DNA from: Membranipora membranacea
Lineage: Eukaryota > Bryozoa > Gymnolaemata > Cheilostomatida > Membraniporidae
Direction: 5' to 3'
Length of the DNA stretch: 64,000 nt
Assembly: GCA_914767715.1 (NCBI GenBank)
Contig: OU612069.1
Span: 10,847,387 to 10,911,386, forward strand
In this document: piece by piece, positions 36,401-50,400 of the stretch
Layout of the letters: every line of letters starts with the position of its first letter
Numbering within the stretch: position 1 is the first letter of the stretch
Translations under genes and position numbers: made by a program
The notes under the pieces: generated by a model
Database searches by the model: none
What the model saw: the letters and a program-made list of their open reading frames with translations, nothing else
What the model was told of the DNA's origin: nothing

Positions 36401-38059
36401 TTTTTATGAACTGTAAGACATGTAATTGTCTCCCCTGATCGGTTTCTCAGTAGATATTCTATTGTCCCATTACTTTATCTCTTGATTCAATTGAATATCA
36501 CGGATATTTTTACCATCTAGTAAAATTGACATATGATAGAACTCCAGTGAGCCAATAGGATAGTATGGATCCTCCAATCACGATTCGAGGAACTGTGTGG
36601 TGCATAGGTTAGAACTTTCATGGACAATCGATTTATGTGAAGACATTGTAATATGGTGGGCCTATATAAATCAATTCTACCACACAAAAATGATCAATTT
36701 TTCTCGTCTTTATCTCCCCTTTACTTTTGTCGTAATTTCTTTGGCACATTGTGGAAAACATCCGCCCAGGATGATATTGTCTTGCAAATAAGATAGTGTA
36801 TGTATATAGCTACATAATCACTCTACAAAAACCTATCATAAATCTACAATTTGATATCCTAGAATGTAACCAAGGAGTAACTAACAATGTATGACTTGCC
36901 AATCATATTATAAACAAAGTGATACAGTTATTAGACTATAGTTTTTTTAGTATGATTTTATTGAAGCTTCAAATATATCATATGAGGTAAAACTAACAAT
37001 AATAATAATTTGTTTTTGGCACCATTCAAACAAATCCCACTAAGTTTGTCTCTTACAGAGCCTATGAAATCGATTATCTTGTTGTGAATGCCTAAGCGAA
37101 TCACAATTGTCAAGACACATACAAATTTTCACAGCCCATCAGAGGTCAAACAATGCTAGATTTGTCTTGGTAGCATTGAGAATAAAACGGGGGACTTTTA
37201 ATGTTTTAAATAAAAACAGTGAGCCAAATTTTGAAATCTTGACAAACTGGTATTTAAATTAGGTAACATTGATCCACATATTCAGCACTGATATATTGGT
37301 GAACGATATATCTAGCAGGTGTGAGGAAATGACCATATTTGGCAAATTTTTATTGAAAAACCCCTCATACTACTCAAATTGAAAAAAATCTGTCACCGCC
37401 ATCTGTACCGCGAAATAAGTTTCTCCAGGCAGGGTTCAAAATTATCACTCGGATGTCCTCTCCAAAAACAAAGGGAAGGCACTCACAACTTAATGAGTTA
37501 AGATTAATCACTTGTGTTATAAAAAAAAATCATAAATTACAAATTTATCAAATTCAATGAAAATTTTCATCAATGAGGTCATGAATTTGGTTGCACAATT
37601 CTGATGTTTAACATTTCATTCTGTGGTCACTGTTAAATCTAGGTGGTGACATCAATATTTTTTCAATGAGCTTCAAATTTTTAAATGGTAAAATAAAATG
37701 TTATGAAATAAGAAGTATCAAATGTTGGTTCTATAAAAAAAAATTATCTCTTACCATAAAAGTTTAGCTATTAAGATTTGAGATTGAAGATATCGAGAAG
37801 CAAATTATTTCGGTTTAAGAGGTCGAGGAAATATTTTCGGCAAAGTGCAAGGGTCTGTCCTAAGTTAAAGTATGATGGTTGTGTATGTTAGTTTGAGAGG
37901 CAACCTCTAGTAAGAAGAAGATAAACAGGAGCCAGAAGGACCCTTAGGAACACGCAAAATGAATGGAATGAAATTCATATTAAGACTTCGAACGATTTTT
38001 GGTAAGAGATAATTTGTCCTATAAAAGTTAAGGTCAGGTATACCATAATATCAATTATA
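33411..38059. other. Intergenic region between genes 4 and 3
   Basis: AT-rich sequence with no supported coding exon. On the minus strand a donor-like AAG/GTAATT at about 34549-34550 could end a 5' UTR exon of gene 4, whose first coding exon has an acceptor. A poly-C run lies at 35829-35844. The gene 3 3' UTR may extend into the right end. Confidence 0.4.
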
Positions 38060-38160
38060 TTAGTTGATGCTGTTATGCCCCCTGTTGTTTCCATAATGGG
38101 TCGGCACTTCGCTGCTTGTGTGTCCTGCGTGGCTACTGCATACCGTATCCGTATCACAGT
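38060..38160 (-). CDS. Candidate alternative last exon of gene 3
   Basis: The acceptor TTACAG at 38161-38162 opens a frame that fits the phase-1 end of the gene 3 exon at 39059-39151. It would add 34 residues (starting DCDTDTVCSSHAG) before a TAA at 38060-38062. It would replace the 15-residue tail encoded by exon 38477-38523. A further well-formed exon (about 38291-38331) lies between them but joins neither tail without a stop. It may belong to spliced 3' UTR. Confidence 0.4.
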
Positions 38161-38476
38161 CTGTAACAAATTCACGAATAAGTGAATGGTTCATAATAAT
38201 ATCCTACTGCAAAGTGAAAATGTATGTTATGTCACATGTTGACAGTGAGGGGAGAGATGAGACACTCAGATACGAGATATAAAACCTTACCTCAAAATGC
38301 AGATTTGAGAGAATGCAGAATGTGAAATTCCTGTAAATAACATAACAAGAAGAATAGTTTTACTTGGGAATATCTACAGATGTTGACGTTGAAACCGAAT
38401 ATACAAATGTCAAAACTATACTTATGATTATACTAGATGCACAGCACAATCTCTATTTTTTACTAGACCTGGGTAG

Positions 38477-41400
38477 TTAATTGTCGACTGCAGGTTCTGA
38501 TCCATGTTGAGTCAAGTTCATGTCTGCAAAAAAAAGGAGAGGACAGGTAACACACTTTAATTTCAGTCATGGAATATTCCATCCCATCAAAGAATATTCA
38601 ATAAGTTTCTATTGATCAATTTCCCACTTCGAATGAAGTTACCGTCTCTCGATTCGAATAGATGCTTATGGTTCTCCGTGATGAGGAAACTCCTAAGGAT
38701 CTGCCGCAGTTGGGAATTGAAAACGGTCCTCCCCCTATTACAGTCATTGATGCAGGATGCATGTGAACCAAAATTGAACCAATGAATCCATGGTTCCATG
38801 ATTCGATAGCTCCTAAAATGGTTGTGCAATCGAAGCATGGGAACTTAGTGAGTTTGGATCCTCAAAAGTATTTTAGGATAATGAACAAACTTTTCATTGT
38901 TTGACAAAGTAATATGATATCTTATTCCATCATTCAATATCTATGCATTTCACTGGAAAACTAGTAGCAAATGAGGTTCGGCGTAACAGCCTTTGCCATC
39001 ACCAATGACCTAATGCGAAAACTTCAACACATCTTAAGCTTGAAGGGGATAGTCTAACCTTCTTCAGGGGGCTGGCCGTGATTGATATGCTCATCTTCCT
39101 CCTCATCATAATCATCTCGAGCCTGGTCTGCTACAAGTGTCACGTCATCCCCTGAAACATTCAATATGTTGGTCTAATTTCGTTATTATACCTATACAGT
39201 ATTGGAATTTTGAGAAAGTAACGCAAACAAAGAAATCAGCGCATTCATGTTTCATTGCAGATACACACCACCACACCACAAAAAAAGTTTGGCAATGAGA
39301 TTAACTATGTGAGGGGACAGCTTAGGTACCAAAAGTATTGTCATCTGGACATTCGGTTTTCGGTCATTACCCTATACAAGATGTCAATGCTTACGGGGCC
39401 AGTTAAAGTGAAACAAGCGATATGATTTATCTGATAACCTTCTCAAAACTACACATTTGCTCTTATACCATAAGAATATCTGAGCTTGGCTTGAAGTTCT
39501 ATGGGGCCCTATGACCTGAACCCAGGTTGATTCGTGTTACTTCGGCCAGTCCCGTCTCAAAGACAAGACATATCTGAGCTGTAAATACTGAAACGCTCTA
39601 AGCATAAGGGACGGGTGTTGTGGGACTATGGATAAAGAAACCCACCGTCTTCAGGCAAATTAGGGTCAATTCCATCAGCGTCTTCACCTCCATCGTCCAC
39701 CAATACTGCAGTCATTGTGAGTCCAGCATCTAAAGAAAATTCACGCTTTTATGAGTCGTTTCTGAGAGAAAATTTGTCTCACCCAAAATTTTTAATAATT
39801 CTGATCCAATTCAAACTTTGACAGCTCCCTGTTTTTTCAAGATATGTTTTAGGCAAATCTACAACAATGCTAGTGCTGGTCTCTCAGTAGCTTCCATTAA
39901 AATCAGAAAATATTACTCACTGTTTTCACGGTGCAAATGTTAGCACACTAAAAGTATAAATTTGTCATCATTATTTTTTTGTTATAACTAAATATTCTTA
40001 GGTGAGTTTCTTACCATCATTCAACATCTATGCATTTTACTGGAAAACTAGTAGCAAATGAGGATCGGCGTAACAGCCTTTGCCATCACCAATGACCTAA
40101 TGCGAAAACTTCAACACATCTTAAGCTTGAAGGGGATAGTCTAACCTTCTTCAGGGGGCTGGCCGTGATTGATAGGCTCATCTTCCTCCTCATCATAATC
40201 ATCTCGAGCCTGGTCTGCTACAAGTGTCACGTCATCCCCTGAAACATTCAATATGTTGGTCTAACTTAGTTATTATACCTATACAGTATTAGAATTTTGA
40301 GAAAGTAACGCAAACAAAGAATCCAGCGCATTCATGTTTCATTGCAGATACACACCACCACACCACAAAAAAAATTTTGGCAACGAGATTAACTATGTGA
40401 GGGGACAGTTTAGGTATCCAAAAGTATTGTCATCTGGACATTCGGTTTTCGGTCATTACCCTATACAAGATGTCAATGCTTACGGGGCCAGTTAAAGTGA
40501 AACATGCGATATGATTTATCTGATAACCTTCTCAAAACTACACATTTGCTCTTATACCATAAGAATATCTGAGCTTGGCTTGAAGTTCTATGGGGCCCTA
40601 TGACCTGAACCCAGGTTGATTCGTGTTACTTCGGCCAGTCCCGTCTCAAAGACAAGACATATCTGAGCTGTAAATACTGAAACGCTCTATGTACGGTAGA
40701 GCATAAGGGACGGGTGTTAAGGGACTATGGATAAAGAAACCCACCGTCTTCAGGCAAATTAGGGTCAATTCCATCAGCGTCTTCACCTCCATCGTCCACC
40801 AATACTGCAGTCATTGTGAGTCCAGCATCTAAAGAAAATTCACGCTTTTATGAGTCGTTTCTGAGAGAAAATTTGTCTCACCCAAAATTTTTAATAACTC
40901 TGATCCAATTCAAACTTCGACAGCTCCCTGTTTTTTCAAGATATGTTTCAGGCAAATCTACAACAATACTAGTGCTGGTCTCTCAGTAGGTTCCATTAAA
41001 ATCAGAAAATATTAGTCACTGTTTTCACAGTGCAAATTTTAGCACACTAAAAGTATAAATTTGTCATCATTATTTTTTTGTTATAACTAAATATCCTTAC
41101 GTGAGTTTCTTACCTTCAGTCGGTTGGTAGCACGGGTACACAAGGATAATCACATGGTAGTCATTAGTGCAGTAGAGAACAGCTTCGGCTAGAATTGAAC
41201 AACGTGGTTGAGTTGATAAAGTCAAGTCAATTTTGTGTGTTCTCAACATTTCAGTTGTCTTCTCATTGAATGTTGTTACATAATGTATTGCTTATGCATT
41301 TTTCTGAAAACAGTTGTCTTAAAACATTCATGCCACTGACATAAGATCTCTTCTGTACTCAAACACAACAAAAACCTACATATCGATCTCAGTCAATTCC

Positions 41401-44400
41401 AAAGTTGATGCGATGAATAATGGTGAGATTTAAATTTGGTTGATGTGTGGCCAGGTCGCTGGAGGTGCCAAGGCGACAAGGCCATTTCATGTTAAGTCAA
41501 TCACAAGATTTGAACGCTTATCAGCAAAAGGTGTGAAATTATATTGATATTGTGTAAAGCAGTGAACAATACAGTCTTTAATGTTGAGTTGCAGATCTAA
41601 CCTGTTTTTTGGGTGTGATACTGTTGCATGTAAGTGCAAGATTCGGTATGCTTTGAATATTCTTCCACACAAGCAGTGTCTGACTTCTCCTTACACGACG
41701 CATCCTCGTTGTGCATATCCAACTTCAGCACATACATATGGTTACCATCTATGTTTATAAGAAAGAATAACCATTAAGTTCTTCTCATTGTTCACTTTCG
41801 TTGGTTAGAAATGTGTGAATAAAATCTTTCAATATCAACAGCCTCTATGACTACTATTACCAATATGAAGCAAACAACACACAGCTTTAAATAACGTGTG
41901 GAATCATTTTTCTCTACCATTGTGTGGGAACATTGTTCATTGCTACATTACCTTTGGGTTTGGGCGTTTCTGCACAGTTTCTTTCTTCTAGAGGCGTCAG
42001 TTTCCTGTGGCGATTGCGCTGACATCCTACATAATACAAAAGATTAAGATTAAAATTAAGTTGATATGGTCGCGCACAGTGGGCAGTCAGCAACCTATCT
42101 ATTTTCTGAGCATCTCAATGAATTACACACCCAATAAATGCAAATGTAAATAATCAATGTATTCTTAACACAACAGGAGAAGCTAATAGTGAATTCACAA
42201 TGAAAAGCTGGTGAAAACAAATGCCATCTCAAACTCCCCGCTACAGACAGAGACACCAATTAGGGCAAATATACAACCCTTTCATTTCAACCTGGGAATA
42301 GGCGATCATCTTTGTTGCACAACAACCTGATAAAGACTTACTTGTTATGTGATTGGTCGCTATAGCCCTATCTCTTTTCTTTCTCTTGTACTTGTGTGCT
42401 CCTCTATTGGGTATCTGAGAGCCCTTCATCCTGTACTTCATGAGACGCCAACCTATCGATTACATGGTAAATTCATAGAAATTAAATTAAAAATTAGAAA
42501 ATGTAACAATGGAAATGGTCAGTGAAAAACAATAATGACAACATTTATGATAGCTCCAGATCGGGAATATTGGGACAGGTATGAAGCTACTTGATCAGTT
42601 AAGGGTTTGATTGTATTTGGTCAGGAAAAAATGACACTAAGCTATATATCATCATGCTCTGTAAGGTGCATAATGAAACATCCTCAAGTTTAAGCAAAGT
42701 TTTGCAAAAACCAGCCAGCCAGCTATTTACTGAATACGCTTTCAACTAAGAATCTTGATCATTATCATCACACAACCAATTAGAAGGATAGGAGAACTGT
42801 TTTCATGAATAAGAAATATTTGAACTTTCGCATTGACAGAAAGGCGAATCAAACGATTCTCTTACCAGCTTGTAGGAGGAAAGATGATCTCTTTGATTTT
42901 GTATTCTGATTTCGTTTCTTTCTCACTTTACGAGCTATTTTGTCACCGCACTTTGTCCTCAGCTTTCTGTGGTTGCCTCTCTGGTGCACTACAAGATGTC
43001 AAAGGGGATCCTTTACTAAAGTAAAAGTTTTGAATTCAAACGGTTTGGATGAGTTATCCTCTTATTTGACATGGGCACACAATTACATTTGGGATATTAT
43101 TGAGGCTTTTAATACTACTACTACTAAATAATTACTTTGTGATTGGTGGCACTGTTCACCAGAGATAGTGTCAAACAAATTCCGTCTTCTTATCTCATAT
43201 ACTTGTCTTTGTCTCATCATTAAATCAGCTCCTACGAAATCAGTTAAGAAAGACCTTTCTTTTACTCATCGGATATTTATTCTTATCCACAGTTGTAGTT
43301 ACAAAGGCACTTTAAAGTCCAAATTCTTAACTGAAAACTATTGAGTGCTTTGTACTAGTTTCACTCTGGCTCGTCGGAAACCTTGTGTAAGTTGGTATGT
43401 GCATGTAATAAGCCAAGTGAACTTTTGGATTGATAGTGAAATAAATGAGATGATATATTTAGCTGTTCTCTTACTAGCTTTAAGATGGGAAGATGAGATG
43501 TTTGATTTAGAATTCTGTATTCGTATCCTCAGCTTTCTGTGGTTGCCTCCCTTGTGCACTGCAATGTAAGAAAAGTCAAAGATGTCAGAGTTTATCCTTT
43601 CCATTGTTATGGTAGGAGTTTTGAGTTTCAGATTCGCTTTTAATCAAGTGGATCCTAAAGAATCAGATCAATGAATTAACTGTTGACAGAAGCTTTTAGT
43701 GGTTTGGATGACTTATCTTCTTAACATGTAAGGCTAATAACCCTAATAAGTACGCTGTGTTCCATAGGTTGGCAGTGATTGATAGATTGATTGATTTCAT
43801 TTCTATCACTAGCATGATATATGTTGTGAAAAAAAGGTGTTAGATACTGATGCCCATGATATTAAAACTGATAACAGTATAACATAAATGGCTTAGAAAT
43901 AAGAGAAAAAGGTCTCTGTGGTTAGAAGAAATTTAACATAAATTATTATAATAGTTTATTTAGCTTGAGTGCTGCCTGGGGTAAAAAAGAATATCTGCCG
44001 CATGGGCTTCTGTATTTAATAGTTCGATAGTATCCTGATGGACACTTTTCAAGAAAGTCATTTAGAAAATGTTTGTCGTCATGTATATATTGTAGCAGCA
44101 AGGTTTTAGTTTTGGCATCTATTAGATTGTCAATATCCCCAAGCTCTTCGATGCCTAGTCTTAGTGCCTCTTTGAAAAAGTGACGGAGTTGCTTTTTATC
44201 GTTAGCATTCGGAGATGTGTAAAGAATGGGCAGACAGTAAGTAAGAAGGGAGATAATAAAACTTATGGTGGATTGGAATGTGCTGTGGTGAATAGCGTGC
44301 CATCTAATTAGCGCCTTCCACCCATTCTCTTTTGGGGATGGTTGAGATGGTACAATAGGTTGGCACGCTTGCTATTCACTGCCAGGTGATTAGTGCCGCA

Positions 44401-47400
44401 GGAGTTGTGGGTTCGAGTCCCACTGGGGGTGCTTTCAAGGTTGATTGTTCCAGTCCCCAGCACCCTCGGATGTATACCTCTCCACATGACAAGAGCACAC
44501 ACGTGACAAGAGCTCACACCTCCCAACTTTAAGCATACCATTCAAAATGGTTCCATGCTTCGAATGAGTGGACCACGACCATATTGAATGAAGAAAGCTT
44601 ACGATTTCCCAGGAGAAAAAACATCAAAAAAGTACTGCCGCGTAAAAACAATACATACAAATCAAAACATATCACCACACAACCAATAACTTTTGATGGA
44701 ATTTTTTTTCATAAATAAGCAAAAATTGAAATTTTGCATTGATTACAAAATAAATAAGATATGTGTTGCTGTTCTCTTACCAGCTTTTAAGAGGTAATAT
44801 GAGCTTTTCGATTTTGTGTTCGGTATTCGTTTCTTTCTCAGTTTGCGAGACATTTTGTCACTGCTCTTTGTCCTCAGCTTTCTGTGGTTGCCTCTCAGGT
44901 CCACTGCATTGGAAGAAAGATCAAATATGTAAGAGCAGATTTGTTTTCCTTAATTGAGGTACTAGGTTCGAGTTAACAATTTTCAGTAAATAAGGTTAAG
45001 CTAAGTGATCAAATTAATGAATTAATTGTAGCCGGATGTTCTGAGTGGCATCGATGAGTTATCCTCTTATTTGACATGAGCACACAACTCCCATACCTGC
45101 TACATGATGATACAATTTATAAGATATATTGAGGCATATTACCCTGTGATTGGTAGCACTGTCCACTAGAAATGGTGTCAGATAGACCTCGCCTTCTGAC
45201 CCCACATAGTCTTCTTTGTCTCATCGCTGCATCTGCTCCTACAGAAAATGGTAAAGTACAAACTTTTTCAATCCATTGTATATCTTATCTTATTGTCATA
45301 ATTGGCGTTACAAAGGCACTACAAACCAAAAGTTTTATACCAGAAATCTGTTGAATGTATAACTGCACTTCTGGCTGAGAAACCATGTGAGAGTTTTTAG
45401 TCATGTTTATTAAACCATTTCTATATCAGCAATCCCGTGAATATATGTACCTAAACAACCTCAAATGAGCTTAGCTGGTACGTTGCCGAGAGACCCCTCA
45501 TATTTTCTGCTCTAGCAAATGTTTTTACAAATGTATGTGCATAATTCTCTCTCAATATTCAACCAAAATATCAAAATGTTATATGCTCTGAGAGTATTAG
45601 TTCTCAATCAGTTATGAAACAAGTGTTTATGGCCACAAACTCCTGTGTAGCATCAGAAACTCAATCACTTGGTTGATATTTCTCACCGTTTTGCTGTAAT
45701 CTGTTCCCTGGGACCTTGATCACATGATTTCTCAGCTGCGTTTCCCTCTCCCTTTTTTTCTTCATCTTCTTCTTCAGCATTCTCGAGGTTCGAACTGTTC
45801 CCGGGTTGAAGATAAGGAGAAAATCATATTTTTATGCAAAACAGGAAAAATGTGGTTTACATGATGAGACCATTATCTTTAAAATGAAAGACTGGGACCC
45901 AAAATGCTGCAAGTGGAATTTAGTGGGGTTCCATTCCAAAACCCTGTTCCTTTCCTTGCAAGGGTGTTTAATAGTAGTATTCAACAAAAATTCCTGCAGT
46001 TGGGATCGACCTTTCTATTCTGGCAGTTCTGCACACAACATAGAACCCAATTCTCAGCTTAAGTGGACTGTGACACAGCACTGTGATCGTATCTTGCCTG
46101 GACATGTGTCTCACCTGCAATTTCTGATACGCTATGGGCAGGCAATCTCAAAGTAACTTCAGGCTGTTTGTCTTCAATCTTCTTCCTCTGGTCTTCTCCT
46201 GCATCGGATTGAGAAGTCGAGACATTCAGTTCTGGGAAAAAAACATCGATGATATTTTACTTGTCACCTGAGCAATTCTATCTCACCAAAGCTCAATATT
46301 TTTGTTATAAAAGCTCATTAAGCTACTCCACTGCTTTCTATTTGCTGAAGATCACCATGATAAAAGGCTTTGCTGTCAGAATTAGATATTAAACTGTTTA
46401 GGGTTAATATGAGTCTTTATTCATTTGTTTTCAAGATTTTTTTATGCCCTGCAGGTATCTAGAACAAAACTGATCTAGGTGCAGAAACATCAAGCAATTC
46501 TTTTTCAATTTTGACAGGTCATACAATACCTTCACATGCCGGCTGATTAGGTAGCATAGATTGGAGAGGTGGAGATCTTGGCTCAGCTGCTGCACTCTTA
46601 GTATCAGCCATCTTCTCTTCTGCATTTGTTCTGCGTTTAGACTTCTTTACAATTCCAGGCTTTATCATTGTTAGTTTGATCTCCCTTTCTTTCTTTGGTT
46701 TCTCATCACGTTTTTTGGACTTGCTAGGCTTGTTGGACTTCGCGGAGTTTTCTTTTGCATTTTTGGTACTACTCCTGCTATTACTCTCTACTCTGTCCGC
46801 CTTCCCTGTCTGTCCAACATTCGATCCTCTAATCATTACTTTCTGTTTGTTTGATGTTTTCTTACTTCTTGGTCCCTTATCGATTTTGGTGACTGAATCT
46901 GTGGATTTTGTTTTAGTAGCTTTCACCCGCAATTCATATGCTTTGTTCATTCTGGGCTGGTTTACTCTTTTCGTAACCAGTGTTGGTTTTTGTTTGGGGG
47001 CTGGTTCTACTCCTCTTATGTATGAAAGTGATATGGGTGTGATTGGTGTTGGGTCTGTGACTTGTTTAGACTTTATGTCATCATCGTCCTCGGGTGAAAC
47101 TGGGGTCAAACACTGTGGACTAGTATCCTCACTGCTACTGTCATGTCGGTTGGACACTTCTCTGCTGTTCTCTGTAATATTAATATCACTTGTACAATTG
47201 GTTGGTAACACCCCAAGTAGATGCGATGAAAAACTTTGGCTCCCAAGTGAACCATACATGGCAGTAGATTCAATAAGTCGGAAATTCAATAAACTCCTCT
47301 CCTTTCAAACTAGTGTTTACAAAGCGGCCTTCTTTTCCTGTTTGCAAAATGGACTGACTTACCTTCACAATGAGTTTGTGTAGGAATATAGTTCGCTGTC

Positions 47401-50400
47401 TCATCAGAACCATGCTGTCCCGATCCAAGATCAAATACAATCTCTATATTATATTTATCTAAATTATCTAAAAGAATATGCAAAGTTGCTTAGTAGTTTG
47501 TAATGGTGATTTTGTAAGCTAAGATCACTGCTCTCGAATTGCTCAAAAACTTGATGACAACAACAAGCCAATTTCAACCTTAGTCGCTTTAAAAACAGGT
47601 CAACATCGCTGCTAAAATTTCTTCATCAGTTTTGCTGATATGCATGAAGTGAACAGTAATGATACTTGCAGAATCCATCAAATTTATGATGATGTTTTCA
47701 ATTTATTCAGATACAAATCAAATCCAACCAGTGTATCGAAAAACGAACTTACACTCACGTATTAATATATTGCTCTGCTGCTCTGCTTGTATGATGTCAA
47801 TCAAGTACTCCGCTACAGCAGGATTGTCCAAATAGATCGGCTGTAAATTTCATAAAGAGACAATTTATAACTTGCTTCAATGACACACACTTTCTTTGCA
47901 ATAACCATATCAAATCAAATTATGAAAGCTCAAGTTGATCATTAGCTCCTATAATGAATTTATCCGTCGGGATAACTCCCAAACAAGTTGCAAATAACCA
48001 CAAACTACCTGCAACAAACAACGGCAGAAAATTTTATTTTGAAACCAAATCTGAGACTTACTGTGTTGTTAACGTAAGTATCATCATCTTTTGCAACATT
48101 AACATTCTTCTGAAAAGCAAGTGACTTGTCATTTTCTTTACAGATGTTCACTGTACTGCATGTCTGTGAATCTTTCTTTCCTTCTCTTTCACAGCTTAAA
48201 CTGCGGTAATATGAGCTTGCGACATCCTCAGCTTCTGGTTTGTTTCTAGACAGTTTATCATTTCTATGTATGCCCTGAGGGTAAGATGATGCATGCGTGA
48301 GAAATTTTACGCAATGTACGGACAGAAAGGACAAATGAGAGACAATCTGGAGTATATCAAACGAAACCGTGAAGGGATGTACCATGACATCATCGGTACA
48401 CAGAACTGCTTTTCTTTTTAAAAATGACATATGTTAAAAAACACTGACAATTGTAATTGTTACTTCAATTTCACAGGGATGGGATGGGATATTGAAGGAT
48501 ATGATTTAAACTGGTTTTCACTTACGCAATGGAAATTATTAAACTCTATGACATTTTTTATCAAATCCAAAGAGACATAGATAATTGTGTCTGGTATATG
48601 AAGGTTAAAATTGCTTTAATTGCAAGGTATAGTCACTCACACACCACATTCAAAAGAAAGGGGCGACGTAATAGTGGGTGCCTTGGGGGCTAAACTGCAA
48701 TATCTGTGCCATTTTGCTCCCAACTTGAAGCCAAGTCGGAGTACATCTGGAGCTCCAGCAAGTATCAGTAGTCAGTGGACGGCAGTGGGATTCAAATGCA
48801 CAACCTTCAACATTTACCTGCTAAAGGAACGGCGCTCTAACCAACTGAGCCACCTTCTACTCCAGGCTCACAAGGTTATCAAACAGGATGCTCCGCGCTG
48901 CTATTGCGAGCCTCATGCATCACCTACAGGTGGTATTGCATGCTTGAGAGGATGCCTTCAGGGGTCGCGGGGCGGTCTCCATAGAGGCCGCCCCGCGACA
49001 TTTTCTCTATAGAGACACCAATTGTTTCTCTATAGAGACCGCTCCACAGCAGTGATCAGGCTGGCATAAAAACCTGAAACTTGTGGAACAAAAGTGTTAA
49101 TACCTGTTCGCTGTGGATTGACGTTCTCCTTCTAATGACACTGGAAAAAGTTACATCTGATCCTAGATCTGCTGTGCTAACGGCGGATCCATATCCTGAT
49201 GAATTAAGACTCCGGATCTGCTTAAGCTCCTCTGGTCCTCGGAGAGGTCCCACATCAACCTTAAGATTCAGCACACAAAGAGAAATAACTACATTATCAT
49301 ACATAGCAAGTAAAGTGAATATTGCAGTGAATATTGCAGTGAATATTGCATTCTTCCTGATTGCAGCCATCATTTTTTCACTTGCAACATGATTCCTAGC
49401 ACAATAAATAATACAGAACAAGCCTGTGACCCTATCTATAGAATATTATTAACAAACGCCATTCAATCAAAGGCTGTAAAGATAAAATATTTAATGTGGT
49501 AACAACACTTGACAAATTGGTTTTTGGGTTTTCCAACAAGTTATCACCCTCGGAGCTTTATTGGTGTTGAATTCATGTCCTACTCAATTCACCTGTGTTA
49601 ACCAGACAAGACAATTATATTCATAGCAGGGTTCATTGATATCACAATCAAACAACTTTCCTCTACAATAGGTACTCGACATGCTAGTATTTAAGATTTT
49701 CAAGGTTATCTAGAGAACCATTCAAACCACCTGTATGCCGACTGCATCACATGTTGTGGCAGCTTGAGTGTCCTGCGACAACTTTGCAGTTAGAATGTTT
49801 CAACCACATTTTTTGGCCAAATAGTTTGCTGCTAGAAGATTATAGAGCTGTTGAGGGAGGGGAGGAATTCACTACCTGATGAATTTGCTTATTTCCGCTA
49901 AAACTAATTCCCAAGATATCCCGTTCTGTGGAACAAGATTGTGAAGTTAGTTGAAGCCATTTTTTAACAAACACCTCTCCAATCCAAAGCTATACAATGA
50001 AAACTATTGTGATACGATAATATGAACATATGAAAAATTGGTTTTTGGTTTTTCCAATGACCGTCACTTATGCTTTTATTGGTATCAAATACAAGCCCTC
50101 GCCAATTTACCTTCGTTACCTGGACATTCATAACAGTGGTTTGGTACACCAAACCTCTATCAAACAACATTCCTCTACTAATGTACCATACAATGCAAGC
50201 CCCCATATATTTATATCAATACGCCCTGATATTGGGCCTAGTTTCTGAAACTGATTCCTCCCTTACTCTCATATTCATATATTGAGTTGCACAGCGGATT
50301 TGGAACTAAAAAATCAACCTCATATAATAGGCATGCACGGGCACTCAAGCAGTGACCCATGTCAGACACAACTCTATGTGCAAGGAATTCTCAATCCAAG

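Larger units (their letters stand above)
42866..44903 (-). repeat. Three diverged tandem copies of one gene 3 exon
   Basis: Exons 44781-44903 (41 codons), 43475-43558 (28 codons) and 42866-42988 (41 codons) share the core GNHRKLR and Ser/Lys-rich ends, and all are phase 1-1. The middle copy lacks 13 internal codons. Flanking intron sequence is also partly similar between the outer copies. This is an older exon duplication than the 1.09-kb one downstream. Confidence 0.85.

Noticed and set aside
33315-38523. Genes 3 and 4 as one transcript unit
   Set aside because: The gene 3 exon at 39059 ends in phase 1, while the first gene 4 exon is phase 0 with its own ATG, and gene 3 has a stop at 38477.
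46676-47383. 235-aa plus-strand ORF, hydrophobic
   Set aside because: Antisense of the Lys/Ser-rich gene 3 exon 46530-47171, which fits splice sites and phase on both sides.
49056-49421. Minus-strand ORF with a hydrophobic N-terminus that looked like a signal anchor
   Set aside because: The hydrophobic part comes from a 12-bp repeat. An acceptor at 49260-49261 joins the downstream part in phase 0 to exon 50459-50542, giving a better model.
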